The notes beneath the pieces were generated by a model. That model worked only from the letters and a program-made list of their open reading frames with translations. It was not told the DNA's origin and searched no databases. This document shows positions 42,359 to 55,504 of a stretch of 64,000 nt of DNA, piece after piece. Source of the DNA: Anthoceros angustus (taxonomy: Eukaryota > Streptophyta > Anthocerotopsida > Anthocerotales > Anthocerotaceae); contig MU008183.1 of the NCBI GenBank assembly GCA_010909165.1, positions 248,001 to 312,000 on the forward strand, written 5' to 3'. Positions within the stretch are counted from its first letter, which is position 1, and each line of letters starts with the position of its first letter. The position numbers and the translations under genes are program-made.

Positions 42359-43999
42359 TCAGCATTGTTGCATAAGCACATGTGCATACGAAATATGAGG
42401 ATCTGTCTCCAAACCTTTGATGGCACCTCCCATAGTCCGAGTCTGTCGTGGTAGGGGTGACATTGTCGCTACTTCCTCTTCAATATTTTCAGCAAGCTCC
42501 TCTTCAACAGCTTGAGGAGGAATCCCATATTTCATCTTCTTTAGGAACAAATATTGTCTCCACATTTTCATCCTGCTCAAAGTTGACATACTCTTCAGCA
42601 GTCATGGTTGGTTGGATATCCAACATCTGTTGATGCCATGTCCTTAGAAGTTAATAATGTCAACCTACCCAATGCTTGTTGTAGATCCAATATTTGGGTA
42701 TTCAATGAATCGGTACAAAATGAAGGATCTTGTTCAGGATCCTCTTGATCATATGTCAAGCGTATTCAAGTCTAAACCCCACACGAATCGAAAGCATCTT
42801 CGCCCGCACCGATCCAAGGTATTGTGCCTCCAGCAATTATGTATGGTGTGTGGACTAACATGAAGCCTCCATGCTTGCGCCAGCATAACAACTGCTTGAT
42901 AGACATCAATACTCGGATCTACATTATCCGTTAATGCCCGACACTGGAAAGCAATCATAAGCTTTCAATATTGAGCTTTGAAAGATCGAATGATTCCTTG
43001 ATCTAGTGGTTGATACAAGGTGGTTACATTGGGGGGCAAATAAGCCAGTTTTGTGACACGCAATTCATCTTCAATGTGATGACGATGTGTAGGACAATTA
43101 TCGAGTATTAACAGCACTCTTGTCCGGTCTGCTATGACCATCCTGCGTTCAAAGTCTCTTAAGAATTGTTCAAATAGCTCTATGGTCATTCAAGCTTTCC
43201 GATTACATGCCCATACAATACCCAAGTTGTTTGGGGTTTGAAAGTTTCCTGGGTGGATGCACGAGGTCTAGCATAACTATTGATAACAAACAGAGGTAAC
43301 TTCCACGATCCATCTGCATTAGTGATGAGAGCAACCGTTAGTCTATCCTTCAATTGCTTACGTCCTACAAGTCGCATTGTAGCAAGTGATCGATTAGGCG
43401 GTACTCTATAAAAAAGTCTTGTTTCATCCATGTTGAATATATTGCCAACTCCGTATTTTAGGATTTGAGCTTGCAATATGGCAATGGCTTCCTTTGTAGC
43501 TTCTGTATCGTCAGCACTGCCTGCTTCTCCATGTCTCACGTTAGACTTGAAGCCATTCCTCTTCTTCCACTTATTAACCCAACCATGACTGAATGTCATC
43601 TCTAGTCTGCCATCGACTGACAGTTTTTCGTAAAAGAAACGAGCTTTCTCGCAAAGAAGATCGGAAAGTGTCATATCACTTCCTTGCATTGCAATAGCCC
43701 AAGCATGCAATGCTTTATCGACTTCTAGGCAAGCCACTTTACGATATCGCAATGTTTCCATATTAACTCCTCAAGGGTCCAAATGACTTGCACTCTCTTG
43801 AAGAATCCTAGACATAACACTTTTGGACACGGGGGATGCCAAACTTGTCTTGCGCACATGCACGCAACGCTTTTTGTGTCATATTTGAATTAGCAACACG
43901 GTATTTACGTAACTCTTTCATATTTGGATTACCAACATGGTATTCACGTAACTCTTTCTTTCTTCTGCCCTTTAGTGAGCTTTCGGAAACATTAGGCAA
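42359..43999 (-). pseudogene. pogo/Tigger-type transposase (CENP-B HTH plus DDE), decayed
   Basis: Minus strand, N to C: 43999-43808 contains MTQKALRACAQDKFGIP (start of the HTH region). 43761-43186 contains a second HTH with WVNKWKKRNGF and the first catalytic Asp in NIFNMDETRLFYR. 43189-42965 contains LLILDNCPTHRHHIEDELR (second Asp) and NVTTLYQPLDQGIIRSFKAQY (third acidic residue, 32 residues later). After that come IAFQCRALTDNVDPS and an acidic C-terminal tail with ATMSPLPRQTR. This is the DDE_1 arrangement of pogo/Tigger (Tc1/mariner superfamily). It is broken by frameshifts and in-frame TGA codons, including one after FKAQY and one after NRKA. Terminal inverted repeats were not identified. 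Confidence 0.85.
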
Positions 44000-46800
44000 C
44001 CGCTGCCTCCACCAGTGCCTCAGGTGATATCCAGAGGTTGTCGTTACTCAAGGGATCTTCCCTGGCACGGAGGGTTGAGAGATGGAGGCTACTTTGGAAG
44101 GTGAAATGGGCTGATATGAGCCGCTTCAGAAGTTTTGCTGAGAAGGTCTTTGGGACAGCGTAAGCACAGGTGATTCACAGGCCTAGAACCGCAGCTCTTG
44201 CTAAACGACTTGACCAGCTTCATCAGCAAAACAACCCTCTTCACATGAATCGCACCAGCTACAAGAATACGATACGAATGTGAGAGCTCTGACAGCTCGT
44301 GCATGTCCAGTGGTATCCGTCCTGCCCTCTGGTGGGTTATTTCATGTGCTTGCCACAGACGACAACGCAGTCCAAATGGTTGTTGTAGACCTCTTCTGGG
44401 ATCCTGGACAGCCTCTCCAGGTGCCTTATATCACACCCCATGTTTCCTCTTGACACTGTCAGGTCACCTCTGACGTTCAGCCTGGAGGCATGCAGAGTAG
44501 CATCGTCGGCTTGCATCCAACCATTTGCGTATGCAGGTGGCTATCCTCAGGCTCACACACAAGGGACGATGTCAGCAGCAGTCTGGCCCCACCAGGGGTA
44601 TTGATCTCTGTTTCCTGGAGACGAATCTTCTGTACGAGTCCGGTGGTGGTAAGAGGATTAAGATTTGAGGGCCCCAGTGTCTTCTGTGATGAGGGGATTT
44701 CACCCTTCCTACTCTATGTGAGGCCCAGTGAGGGCAGCCTGTCCATGCCGACCACGTAATGCACATCATGAAGAGTCCTGCAAAAAGTCTGGCCGGGCAA
44801 GAGCTAGCGTTTTGTCCTCTACAGCTGAGCATGACAAGGTTTGTTTGCTCGGGCACTTCTGGAACAAACTTCATCTTGACAATGTCCGAGGCTCTGCCGT
44901 TGGATGGGTTTTGCTACTTGACTCATCACAGCTGAAGCTGCTGGAGCAGATCTGAAGGCCCGGAACCTCTGCAAGTTGGAGATGGGTTTTTGTTTTAGGG
45001 AGATGAAACTGCTCTCCTGCGGGCCATGGACCATGGCATACTTGCCACAAGAATAAAAGATAGCCGGAGGTGATGTATATTTTAGGCTGGTGAACTTGCC
45101 CCTCTGACCCTGTCAATTGACAGGCAAGCAACAGGCACCGACTATATGAGCAGCTCGTGTATCGATGTAGATGTGTGGCTGAGAGCTCTGTGAAAGATAA
45201 AACCAATTCCACAGTGAAGGACAGAAATGCGCTGTGCTCGTCTTACAGGTGGGGATAAAAGAATTCCTGTTGGCTCCAACTTGATCAGAAATTTTTGCTC
45301 AAGTGCGGAGGTGATGGCCGGGGGTTTGTTTTCTCGGCCCTCGGCACATGTGCTGATGCGCCATAGGGAGGAACTGATGAATAAGGGCGGTTACAGCGAG
45401 GAGCCAGGCGAGATTGCATGCAAGGCTGGCGGAGCCTTAAAAAAAGAAGAGTCTAGCCGACACCTTCCCCGGGTGATGCCCGGTGCAATCCCTTTGACGA
45501 TGTCCGCATCGTCAGCCATTTCGTTGGCACGCCAGCAGGGTTGGCGCGTTCGTTGCAGCTCCTGGCGCTGGGACGAAGGCCCGCCGTGGCCGTGCGGTGA
45601 GCAGGAGATGCGGCTCCCAAGGACGGTAGGTGTAAACTTGAGTCAGACCTGTCCCCGTCCGGCCCTGTCCTGGCCGTGCCTGTCGTGTTATGGAGCGAGT
45701 GTCTTCCCGGTCGCTCGCTTGTCTCGTCCACAGACGCCTCCTTGCTTGGACTGGTTTGCGGCAGAGGACTAAGTGAGACTTGAAATACGCTGCGGACGCA
45801 GCGTCGGAAGATTCCAATTCTTTGCTCAGGGAGCTGAAGACAGCGTTTGTTGCTCTGGTTGGATCAAATTGGAGGCTCCGTGGTGCTCATCGAGCTAGCA
45901 CAAGACATTGAGGTTAGTGTCAGGGCGTGCTGTCTCGATTTGTTACAATTTAGGATTGTTTTTGACGAATCCTCGATCCCTGCTACCTGCTGACAGTCTG
46001 CCGATTGTGATCCTGCACATCGATCATGGATGCATGAAGCAAGGAATCGCATGTGATGTCTGTTTGGCATTGCGCCTGGTTCGAATCGATTTGATGTTTC
46101 CAGTGTCCGTCGAACCGTGTGGATTGCAGCGGTTTGCTGGTTTCTTGAATGCACGACATCTGCATTTGCTGCCTGTGGCAGGCTTCTGGTAGAAACAAGG
46201 CTGGGGAGGAGTTCAGATGTAGACAACAAGTGCATGATTCACGGTCTGCTCAATCTGACGTGCTCTCATCTATATTCGTGTGTAGAAGCGCGGAAGAATT
46301 TGAGATACGTGCGCGTCAGGCTATGGAGTATGAATTGTATTACTATACATGCTGGCCAGGACATCTTTAAGGAAGGCCGGGATTGAGGCAAAGGCCCGGT
46401 CGACCCTGGGGGTGTGGCTCTTCTAGAAGAAACAGAAGGGTCGGAGCTTGAGGCTTCAACCCGACCAGATTCAAATCCTGTCGGACGTTCGGTGTTCCGT
46501 CTGGCAGTTAAATGTTCTCGGCAGGTCCCCCGGCTTCCTGTCCGCTTGTGGCAGCTGCAGGTGGTTCAGATCTTGAGGCCGAAAGCAGCGGAGGCGACGG
46601 AAGTGGAGCTGTTTCCGATCCGGATTGGAGCCACTGTGACAAGACTTGTGCCATGATTGATCGGGAGCTTTGGCCTTGAAGACTATTCCATCTTTCCGGC
46701 ATCCAGCCGAGTCACGAATTCTTTGTGAGGCTTCTTTGGTTACATTCTGCATCGGCTGCATTCCGAATTCCTACCTCGAATTCACGATCCGAACCGGATC
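44000..46800. other. Gene-poor stretch between transposase relic and aspartic protease
   Basis: Minus-strand pieces near 44430-44340 (HLERLSRIPEEVYNNHLDC) and 45050-44870 (ISLKQKPISNLQRFRAF) have a coding look reminiscent of leucine-rich repeat remnants, but I cannot place them in a family. The 181-codon plus frame at 45227-45772 has no recognisable feature. The last few hundred bases should hold the protease promoter. Confidence 0.35.
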
Positions 46801-47288
46801 ATGGCAGCCCCTCTCCGCTTCATCACTATGGCTGCAATTGCACTGGTCCTGTTTCTGGCATTGGGAGTCTTCATCAGCATGGGAGGAGCGTCAGAGGAGC
46901 ACCACAACTTCTCCATCGCCGTCGACGGCACTAGTCCACCGTATGGCTGCCTCGCTCGCAGACATCCAACAAGACGCCCCCAGGAGCACAAGCCGAGGCA
47001 TGTCAAATTGCAGGCGGAGGTCCTGGAGCAGAATTCGGCATCGGATGATTCCACCAAGAAGAGCTCCAGGCCACCGAGCACCTTCCGCGTGCCGCTCAAA
47101 CACCGGGACTACCTCCTCAACAAACATTTCGGAATCCGGCACAAGCACCATGACGCTGCAGCGGAATTCAGCCGGATCAAGTCCTGGATGCGTCGCGACA
47201 GGGCCAGAGTGTCCCAGATCGGGAGGACCATCTTCGCACGGCGAGCTGCCCGGTTCCTCCAGGAGAACGGAGAGGGAGCAGGGACGAG

Positions 47289-47331
<43 letters not shown>

Positions 47332-48579
47332 ACAGGTCAGATCCGCAGATTCCATTACGACCCGACCCCCCCGCTCCCCCCCGAGTCCGAGTCGTTCCAG
47401 GGCAGCGTGGGGTCGGGCCTGTCCATGGGGTCCGGCGAGTACTTCCTGGAGCTGGGCATCGGCACGCCGAGTCGGCCCACTGCTCTGATTGTGGACACAG
47501 GCAGCGACCTCAACTGGCTGCAGTGCGAGCCCTGCATAGTGTGCTACGAGCAGGTGGGGTCGGTCTTCAACCCGGCCAACTCCACCTCCTACGAGCCGGT
47601 GTCCTGCCACTCCCCGGAGTGCGGCTATGTGGACCCGCCTTCAGCCTCCACCTGCCCCGCCAACAAGAACTCTTCCTGCAGGTTCTTCTACTCTTACGGC
47701 GACCAGTCCAACACCACCGGCGTCCTGGCCTACGAGACCTTCACGCTCAACGATGTGAGCGATGGCAGCAGCATCGGATCAGGGAGCGGGGATGGCGATG
47801 GCGGCAGCACCACTGTGGACCAGATTTCTCCAGTGCTGTTCGGGTGCGGGCATCGCAATGAAGGCCTGTTCCGGGGCGCGGCTGGAGTGCTCGGGCTGGG
47901 GCAGGGCCAGCTCTCCTGGGCATCGCAGGTGGGCTCGCTGTACGGCAACAGGTTCAGCTACTGCCTGGTGCCGAGATCCAGCTCGCTGCTGGTGACGAGT
48001 AGCATGGTGTTCGGGCACGACCCGCGGCTGGCCGACACGGAGCTGCAGTGGACGCCGCTGCTGTCGCTGCCGACCACCGGGACCTACTACTACGTGCAGG
48101 TGGTGGGGGTTAGGGTGGGTGACCGCCAGCTGCCGGTGGCCCCGTCAGTTTGGGACCTGAGCCCGGACGGCGAGGGCGGGACCATCGTGGACTCGGGCAC
48201 CACTCTGACCTACTTGCCGCAGCCAGTGGTGGCGCTGTTGCGGCTGGAGTTCCGGCGGCAGATGCGCCTCCCGGTGGTGGAATCGCCGGACCAGGTGCTG
48301 GATTTCTGCTTCAACGTGAGCGGCCACGAGGACTGGAGGTCGCGTCTGCCTCAACTCAGCTTCGTCTTCGCCGGGGATGCGGTGATGCGTCTGCCCGTGG
48401 AGAACTTCGTCGTCGGAAACGAGGAGCATCGCGGGGTGGCGTGCCTGGCGGTGCAGCCCGAGAACTCACGGAACTCGCTCTCCATACTGGGGAACACGAT
48501 GCAGCAGAACTTTTACATTGTGTTTGACCGGGAGAATTACCGGCTGGGTTTCGCGCCCGCTGACTGCGTCTCTGCGTAG
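46801..48579 (+). CDS. Nepenthesin-type aspartic protease (pepsin family A1)
   Basis: 592 residues, intronless. Residues about 7-30 form a signal peptide or anchor (FITMAAIALVLFLALGVFISM), so the enzyme enters the secretory route. A prosegment of about 170 residues includes a Ser-Gly run near 165-180. The first catalytic site is VDTGSDLNWLQC (Asp232) and the second is IVDSGTTLTYLP (Asp464). Between them is the Cys-rich nepenthesin insert (CEPCIVCYEQ, CHSPECG, CRFFYSYGDQS), then FGCGHRNEGLF, GVLGLGQGQLSW and RFSYCLV. The C-terminus has ILGNTMQQNFYIVFD and LGFAPADC. Plant members of this group (CND41/CDR1-like) digest proteins in apoplast, vacuole or plastid and act in defence and senescence. 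All key residues are present, so it should be active. The exact substrate is unknown. Confidence 0.95.
47290..47335. repeat. GGGCTC hexanucleotide microsatellite within the protease gene
   Basis: About seven GGGCTC units encode alternating Ser-Gly in the prosegment. Length changes stay in frame, so it may vary between individuals without breaking the gene. Confidence 0.9.
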
Positions 48580-48841
48580 CAGCGTCCGCGTGTGAATCGC
48601 GTGCCACGATTTTGTGTACATGTAATTTCATGCCGTATTTGGTGAGCAATGTAAATGCCTTTCGGGATTTGGGGATGATTGTGTAGGGTGGGATTGGGGT
48701 GAGGCTTGCACGATTGCGTTTTAGATTTTAGAGGATTCCCGCTCTTGTGTTGTGTAGGTTTTCGGGATTGGAATGGTTGGATCCACAGTGGGTACTGGAT
48801 GAGCCGGGTTGGAGGATGAAGGATGAGGAGCTGAGGAAGTC
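48580..48841. other. Short intergenic region
   Basis: 3' UTR of the protease and 5' region of the J-domain gene. No feature beyond this. Confidence 0.5.
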
Positions 48842-50342
48842 ATGGCGTTGGTCCTGGCACGGGTGGTGGGTGCGGATGGTCGCTCATTGTCTGCGTGCTT
48901 GATTCCTGCCGCTTATGTGCACGTGAAGGCCGCTTCTCATGCTAAGTGGGAGGAGAAATGGAGGGCGGTAAGCTCTGTGCATCTGGCTCAAGGCACGCGT
49001 GTTTTGTATCTCTGAGGTTCAGTTAGGATGCTGGTGGGTGTTGGGTGGCTGAGGTGCCTTGGCAATGTGCAGAACTCGTATGGGCACATGGACTCTGATG
49101 CAGTTCGCAAGGTATGAGAATTGCTCTGGACCAGGCAAGGGCAGAGACAGATTCTGTTTTTTTCTTGCCCTCTTCGTGTCTGCAAGAGAAATGTTAGTTA
49201 CTTTTGCTACTCTGGACGTGGTTCTCGTCGGTGATCAACCTACCCGTTGTATTCTGCCCCTTTGCAGCGCCACTCAACCTACGAGAAACGGAAGAGGCGA
49301 GCAGAGGGGAAACGGAAAATTCATCAAGAGTGGCGCTGTCTCGTGGTGCATGTGGACGAGTTAAAAGCGGTATATGTTTGTATAGAATGGTGGTGTGGTG
49401 TTTGTCTTTCTTACACCGCACGGAGTGGCATTTCGAGGATGAAGTGTCGGTCATTTGCTTGGCCATCAGAGGGTGGAGGAAAACCGGCGGATGAATATGA
49501 AACAAGCGCAGAAGACTACATGCGGGAGGTCTCAAAGATTTGAGCGTGACTGGAAACGATTCTGTCATAAAACTAATGGCATGTGTAGCCGTCATTTGCA
49601 GTTGATGGTATCATGGTTCCCGAATGGTATGTAACTCGGGTTTCATTGCAGGGAAACCAAGACAAGCAGAATCAGAGGGTTCGCAGGAAACACAGGCCGA
49701 AGGTGATCCCTTCCCAAGGTCGTCAGCAGGCGCTGATAGTAGTTATTATTATTGGGAACAGGGCAGTTACAGTAGGCATCACAACTCTTGGTCGAGCAGC
49801 TCCTGGGAGTACTATGCCAAACGAGGGCCTTCCTGGACCAGCCATGCTGCTTGGGGCAGTGGAGGAGGCCCACAACAGGATGCCACTGATTTTGAGCAGA
49901 CTATTGGATCGAAAGCAGATAGAGCGGAGCTGGGCCTGCCCTCAACTGGCCCCTTGACGTTACATGGGCTGAAAGAGGCGTAAGCAATGTCTCCTTCCTC
50001 CCATCTCAGGCATGTGCTTGTGCGTCGCTGTTCTACAACTTGATAACTTGTGTGAGCATTGTGGTCACAGGTTCCGTACTTGTGCTTTGAAGTGGCACCC
50101 AGATCGGCACCTTGGGTCTTCCAAGGTACGTCACAGCAAGCCGAGCTGGTTCCCACCTTCCTCTCCTTGCGTGCTGGTCAATAACAGATGGGGACCACTG
50201 CCTGTTTCCACACTTTGTCCTATGTTGACCCCCCTTGGATCCTTGGATGGCGTTTGTTTTCCAGGAATTTGCTGAGTCCAAGTTTAAGCGCGTGGGTGCA
50301 GCTTACAGGGCTTTGCTCCACGACTTGGGACCATCATCTTGA
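48842..50342 (+). CDS. Protein with C-terminal J-domain (DnaJ family), spliced
   Basis: Assembled by eye from splice sites. Exon 1 is 48842-48967 (MALVLARVVGADGRS to KWEEKWRA, donor GTAAGC). Exon 2 is about 49268-49369 (RHSTYEKRKRRAEGKRKIHQ). Exon 3 starts at 49470 (RVEENRRMNMKQAQK, FERDWKRF), with its 3' end uncertain. Exon 4 is 49652-49979 (Ser/Tyr/Trp-rich linker to LTLHGLKEA). Exon 5 is 50071-50125 (FRTCALKWHPDRHLGSSK). Exon 6 is 50265-50342 (EFAESKFKRVGAAYRALL, stop TGA). The H-P-D at 50096-50104, which stimulates Hsp70 ATPase, is intact. The reading frame LKEAFRTCALKWHPDRH crosses the exon 4-5 junction perfectly. Plants have similar proteins with a C-terminal J-domain. The N-terminus, rich in Arg, Ala and Ser, could be an organelle targeting peptide (inference). 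Confidence 0.75.
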
Positions 50343-51830
50343 ACGGCTTTCTAGGATGTTCAGGGATCGTCAATTGCTCATCCTTCCTCTGTTCCAGGTA
50401 CCGTGTCCGGCAGCAGTAGTGCAAAATCGTTCCCGTATATCTTGTCATAAGTAAACTGCGCCCATATTTCTCGTGGTCGTCGGAGCCAGCCAGCTTGTGC
50501 GAACAAGCTCAAGCCAAGGTCGGCCCCGCAGCTGGTGTCATCCTGCTTGCGATGGTGTACACAATCCCTCCACGGGCGAGTGTCAAAACCAGTGGCCTGT
50601 ATTAGGTTGGAAGACCCGTCTTTGTGATGGATGAGGATATCACTGCTTGAAAGCTGAGAGCAAGCAACAGGTTGGTTCCTGAAATGCCAAGAAGCTTCCG
50701 CCCGCACCAGGGCATTTAGATTGTCTGCCTTGGCATCTGTTTCAAGAGGGACATCTGACAGCAGACCAAAGGGATGAGTCAGTCAGCATTTTTTCTGGCA
50801 CTCGGCATGCCATCAAACAGGCCCCGACAGGTCGGAGGGCATGGCTGCTGAAATTTGCGATATCCGGAATCTAATATTCCATATTGGAGGAAGGCACGTG
50901 GTAATTCTGAGTGTTGGGCAGGTACACAACAACAGCGATCCCTCCCAGATGAGATGTAGCGTAATTTGGTTCGCAGTTGCGCGAGAGCGCAGGCCCACCA
51001 GCTGAATTCATTTGAAATGGGTTGCGGAAAAATTCCCTTCAGTACACATGGCCTGGAATACTGCAATGGCCCGCAATCGCGGCTCATTTTGGGGAGCCAC
51101 AGAGCCTTCTCCAGATGCCTTGAGCTCAGTTTAGAACGTCACTGCATACTGGCTTCCCAATCGGAAAGTTGTTGCAAGCAGGCTTGGTGTTTTGAAAGCG
51201 CAGAGTAGACAACAAGCGGGTCACCTCGTTGGAATGCTGACGAAGACAAGCTCCCAGGAGTCCCAGGGTCTCTCGCATGTAGATTGCACTTGGTTTCTGT
51301 CTTGGTGATAATGCAGGAGGCATGACAGGGATGAATGGGATAAGGAAGTGGAAACCCTAACCAGGGCTTGGGCATGACAACGGGGTCCAGGGCTTCTAGA
51401 ATGCCATCAAAAAAGCCCAAATTTGGTACGGGCACGATTCTCAGGCCTGAGCTCCAGAAGACATCAATTCCTGAGCGGATGCGCACCAGTGATTGATCAA
51501 TCCTTGATTCGCCGTCTCCTCTCGTCCTCCCTTCAAGTTCACCACTGACGACAGTGCCGAGCCTCTACATGGCCACTGCCCACTGCTCCAACTGCAGTCC
51601 TGGTATGTGACATGTCCCTGCAAATGATCAAGTGCCGCCACCGCAGGTCATGGACACACCAATCAAACTTTGACGACACTTTGTTACCAAGCCTGAGGAC
51701 GGCAGGTGATACGCACATAATGAGAAGCTGAAAACACCATGAACACCCCCCAATCCACGCCTTGCGCAATCACGCCAAGCGTGCCTGGATCTTACCATCT
51801 CATTAAACCACTCTTCCATTCTGCAGCACT
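50343..51830 (-). other. Possible unidentified minus-strand exons
   Basis: Minus-strand frames 50707-50378, 51087-50779 and 51486-51139 have balanced amino-acid composition (for example SSSDILIHHKDGSSNLIQ and ALDPVVMPKPWLGFPLPYP), but no domain I recognise and no clear splice chain. They may be exons of a gene of unknown function or chance. Confidence 0.22.
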
Positions 51831-53860
51831 GGCGTCATATGTCAGAGCCCTGGGACTCCGCGCCCTGTGATATCACATCCTGCACCCAGATTCCGCATCC
51901 CGACAGTCACCAGAAGTCGAACCTCCCGTCTGTGGCCAGTGGCCAGGGCTTTTGGACGATACCTGCCACTGCTGACCAGTCCACTGTACACTCCCAGTGG
52001 CAGGGGAAGGCGCAGGTGTCTCTCATTCCCCCCGACGCTCACTCCCACACGCAATGAATGAAGTCAAAGGCCAGTCTCGGCCTCCAAGAGCCTCCACAGC
52101 CTCGTCAGGACCCATCCATCGCCCACGATCCTGCGTCGAGAGAGAGACATAACGGCAACGCATGACTGGAGACGCATGTCGCCATGGCCCATGGCAGAGC
52201 GTATCGGATCATGGGATCCGGAGACGGGCTGCCTGCCATCGCCATCGCCATCGCCATCGCTCACATTCACCACATGCAGTGGATGCAGATGCAAGCGGTC
52301 GGGCAAGCAGAAGCAGACAAAGCATCCTCCCGTCGGCGTCCGTCGTGAAGCCGCATCGCGCAAGGCCCGGCTGCGCGCTGCGCCACACCAGCAGCAACCA
52401 CCTATCATTGCCTGCCATGCCGATTTTCATGTCAGGCCCCGCAAGGTTGAAGGGCAGCGTGCGGGGAGGGCAGGCCCTGCCCTGCCCTGCCCTGTCCTGT
52501 ATTCGCTCATCACGGGATTCCAAATAGCCCCTTGCCCGCCCCGTTTTCACACGCTCCACATGCCTGCCTCTTTTACGCTTTACACTGCGTGGCCCGGCCG
52601 CCCGCTTCGGAGAGCCGGTGTGGAGATATCAAAAAAAAACCAGTGACACGTCCCCAGTCCCCACGCCATCGTGTTCTGCACCTTGTCTGCATACGTACCT
52701 GGATTGTCGCCGCGACCCGCCCAAAATTGGGGAACGGGAGAAGCGGGATGCACCATGGAAGTAGGAGACCATCACCAACGCACGTGACTTCATTTTACCG
52801 CCCACCTCCTACATAGCACTCACTGGTGATGGTCATACCTCCTGCGCGGACGATCGCATTGGCCTCCGGGCTACACAACACATCACACATCAACTAACAA
52901 TGGATCATCTCTCAATCAACTTAACCCTAATCAACTCCACCAAGCTATTCAAATATTTAGGTCTCTTGTACCATGGGAATGGATGCACTCTTGAACCACC
53001 CATTTAGCCGTTGCTGGTTGCTGGGAAGGAGACCCAAGGCATCAATGGAGAACTCGGAAAAGGGAATTCTCTTCATTGTAACATTGAAACAAAGGGTGTT
53101 GTCGAACGCGGTGTACAGGACGGCGACAAGCGCAGGGGGAGGCAGCTTCTTCGACCCGGTGGTAGGTAGGCCTTTTCTCATACCCACCACGAAATTATTC
53201 CAGATTGATTCGTACAGTGGGTAGTTTTACGGTGAGCGATCGCGAGGTTAGTCCCCCTTGCCATGGTGCCCTTGGTTGGGTTGTTCTCTTTTCCTTTTGG
53301 GGTACATAGATTTTTTTCAATATCTCCAATATCTTCCCAATAAAGAATAATTTAATAATAAAAATAAAACCTGGAGAACGTATGTAGGTATTGATAAGTG
53401 ATGGGTCATTTTCGAGACTCCGTTCGCAAAGCAATGGTTTTGAACCCTAATGGAAGGAGTAGTAGGTGACTTTATGAACAAATCAATAACACTTTTCCCA
53501 AGAACTTCTCATATTTCTTAGACCTTTGTCAAGGTGCCATCTACATGGAACATATGTAGATCTATCCATTTTACTATTTTAAATCCTGTTTTTAATATAT
53601 TATAGATATATAATAACAGTTAGAGATGATATCTCCTCTAGAACCTTGATAATGTATAAGTCACATTGCTCCTTCCAAGATACCAGATTATGGGTACGAT
53701 AAATAATCAAAATCTGATATCTTTTAAAAATCTCTCTTTTTTTTTAATCTGTGGTAGTATATTTTTAACGCTTCCCAAAACGATGCAGAGAGAGATCTAG
53801 CCGGTGGCCACCCACTCTGCACAAAAGGTGAGGTGGGACAAAGTAATAAGGTACCCGCCC
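51831..53860. other. Gene-free stretch with microsatellites
   Basis: Contains a CCATCG run (about 52235-52262) and CCCTG repeats (about 52476-52500). 53280-53780 is AT-rich. Frames at 52957-53224 on both strands have no family match. Confidence 0.45.
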
Positions 53861-55504
53861 TTTAACGGCAACGGCGGTGGGGTCGCCCATTTGTGCACGT
53901 CCCATTTTCCTCAGAGTGAGAGTCGCTGGTTTGGCTTTTAGCGAGGAGGAACCGGAGTACCGAACTGGGTTGAGGTAACCGGGGCTAACTCAGAGGAGGG
54001 GTCAGAGGATGAGGAGCTTCCCGCCACTTGGCAGCAGCCAGTTCGAAAAAGCGCAAGGTTAATAAATGCAGGAAGCGAAAGGAATCATATCCCACTCCAA
54101 CGCCGGTTAGGCAGGGCGCGCCACGTGGCCGGGAGTTGCATTTTCCTCCTCTATTTTTCCTTGTTTTCTTGTGCCATTTTCCCCCAACATTTGGTCCTGC
54201 CTCCGCTTCTGACTCCTGCCTTTCCGCCTCATTCGTTCGTTGAGGCAGGCGCACTGCAGACGCACAGCGAAGAGAGCTGAGGCAGGCGAGAGAAATCGGA
54301 TCACGGCGCCCACGCTCGCCTGTGAATGCAGCATGGCCTCGCTGTGGCGCCTGGATCGGGGTGGAGGCCGGGGTCGGGGTCGGGATCGGCGGCGTCGCTG
54401 CTCCTGGTGATGGAGATGGAGGAGAGCGTGGCACAGGCACAGGCCCAGGCACAGGCGCAGGCTGCATTTGCACCGGCTGTGGCTATGGCGGCACAGGCAG
54501 GAGGAGCAGTGGCTGCTGCAGGACGCAACTCCCTCTCCAGCGTGTGCGGGTCCACGCTTCCCGCCTGCGCACGTCGGGAAGAGACTCCCGCACGTCCTCT
54601 CTCCCTGTTGATGCGGGGCCTTCAACAGGAAGGAACAGGAAGGAAGCAAGCAATGAGGCCAGGCCGAGCAGCACCAGCACCAGCAGCACCAGCACCAGCG
54701 ACAGCAGCATAGGAGCAGGAGAAGGTGCATCTGGTTGCATGCCGTGTGAACGGACTCCATGTCCGCCTGCCGTGGCGGCCCAAGTGCAGGACTTTGCTGC
54801 CGCTGCATCTGTCCTCTCTTGACGCCGCCTAGAGCCTGCGCGCAGGCGGGCTGGCCTTGCCTCCCCTCGCCCGCTTGGCCTCTCGCGCGGAGCGGAACGG
54901 AGCGGAGCGGAGCGGAGCCGAGCCGAGCCGATCTCAGCGCTGCTTCCTCCTCCTCCTCCTCCTCCTCCTCCCGGGGTGTGCTGTGGTGTGATGTTCATGT
55001 GCCAAATCTGGAGTGGCGGGTGGCCGGGTGCGCGGATCTGCTGATTGATGCCGGAGGGCCTCCGCCTGCGTGCGACCTAATTCCCGCGGCATCGAATGCG
55101 TGCGGGTTTGCGCTTGCGTTTGATGCATAGGACGGCGGGAATTGGAGTCCAGGCCGCGGAGATTTGGAACGTGACGTTTCCTGGTTCGGCTGTCTCAGCA
55201 GATTGATAATTGTGGATGTGGAAGAGGTGGCGGGGAATCTGCTGCAAGGGAATTGCTGCAAGGGACCGTGCGGTTTTGTGGAGATCTAGGTGGGAGTTGA
55301 GTGGGAGCAGATGGTGCATCCGTGAGGCGAGGCGGTTAGAAACTAGCTGCCAATTCTATTTTAAACACCGCCGCGCATTTTCTTCAGCTCCGTGGTTGGA
55401 ATGGATGTGCATTTTGTTTACTTCCCATCCTAAATGCGCTGGTTATAGATCTTAGGTTGGAGCTGATTTGGAGGATTAGAAAGCCTTGCCATCCCGAGCT
55501 GCGG
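53861..55504. other. Upstream region of the kinesin gene, rich in simple repeats
   Basis: GC-rich with simple runs: GGCACAGGC (54430-54470), AGCACC (54665-54705), GGAGC (54897-54925) and TCC (54945-54972). Open frames through them are low-complexity and not credible genes. Probably promoter and 5' UTR. Confidence 0.5.

Noticed and set aside
45227-45772. 181-codon plus-strand gene
   Set aside because: No recognisable domain, irregular composition, and no splice or repeat context to support it.
47109-47610. Minus-strand frames over the aspartic protease
   Set aside because: GC-rich antisense shadows; the plus strand carries all catalytic motifs in one frame.
54322-54822. Gly/Ser/Thr-rich plus-strand protein
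   Set aside because: Low-complexity translation of simple repeats upstream of the kinesin; frames are open on both strands for compositional reasons.
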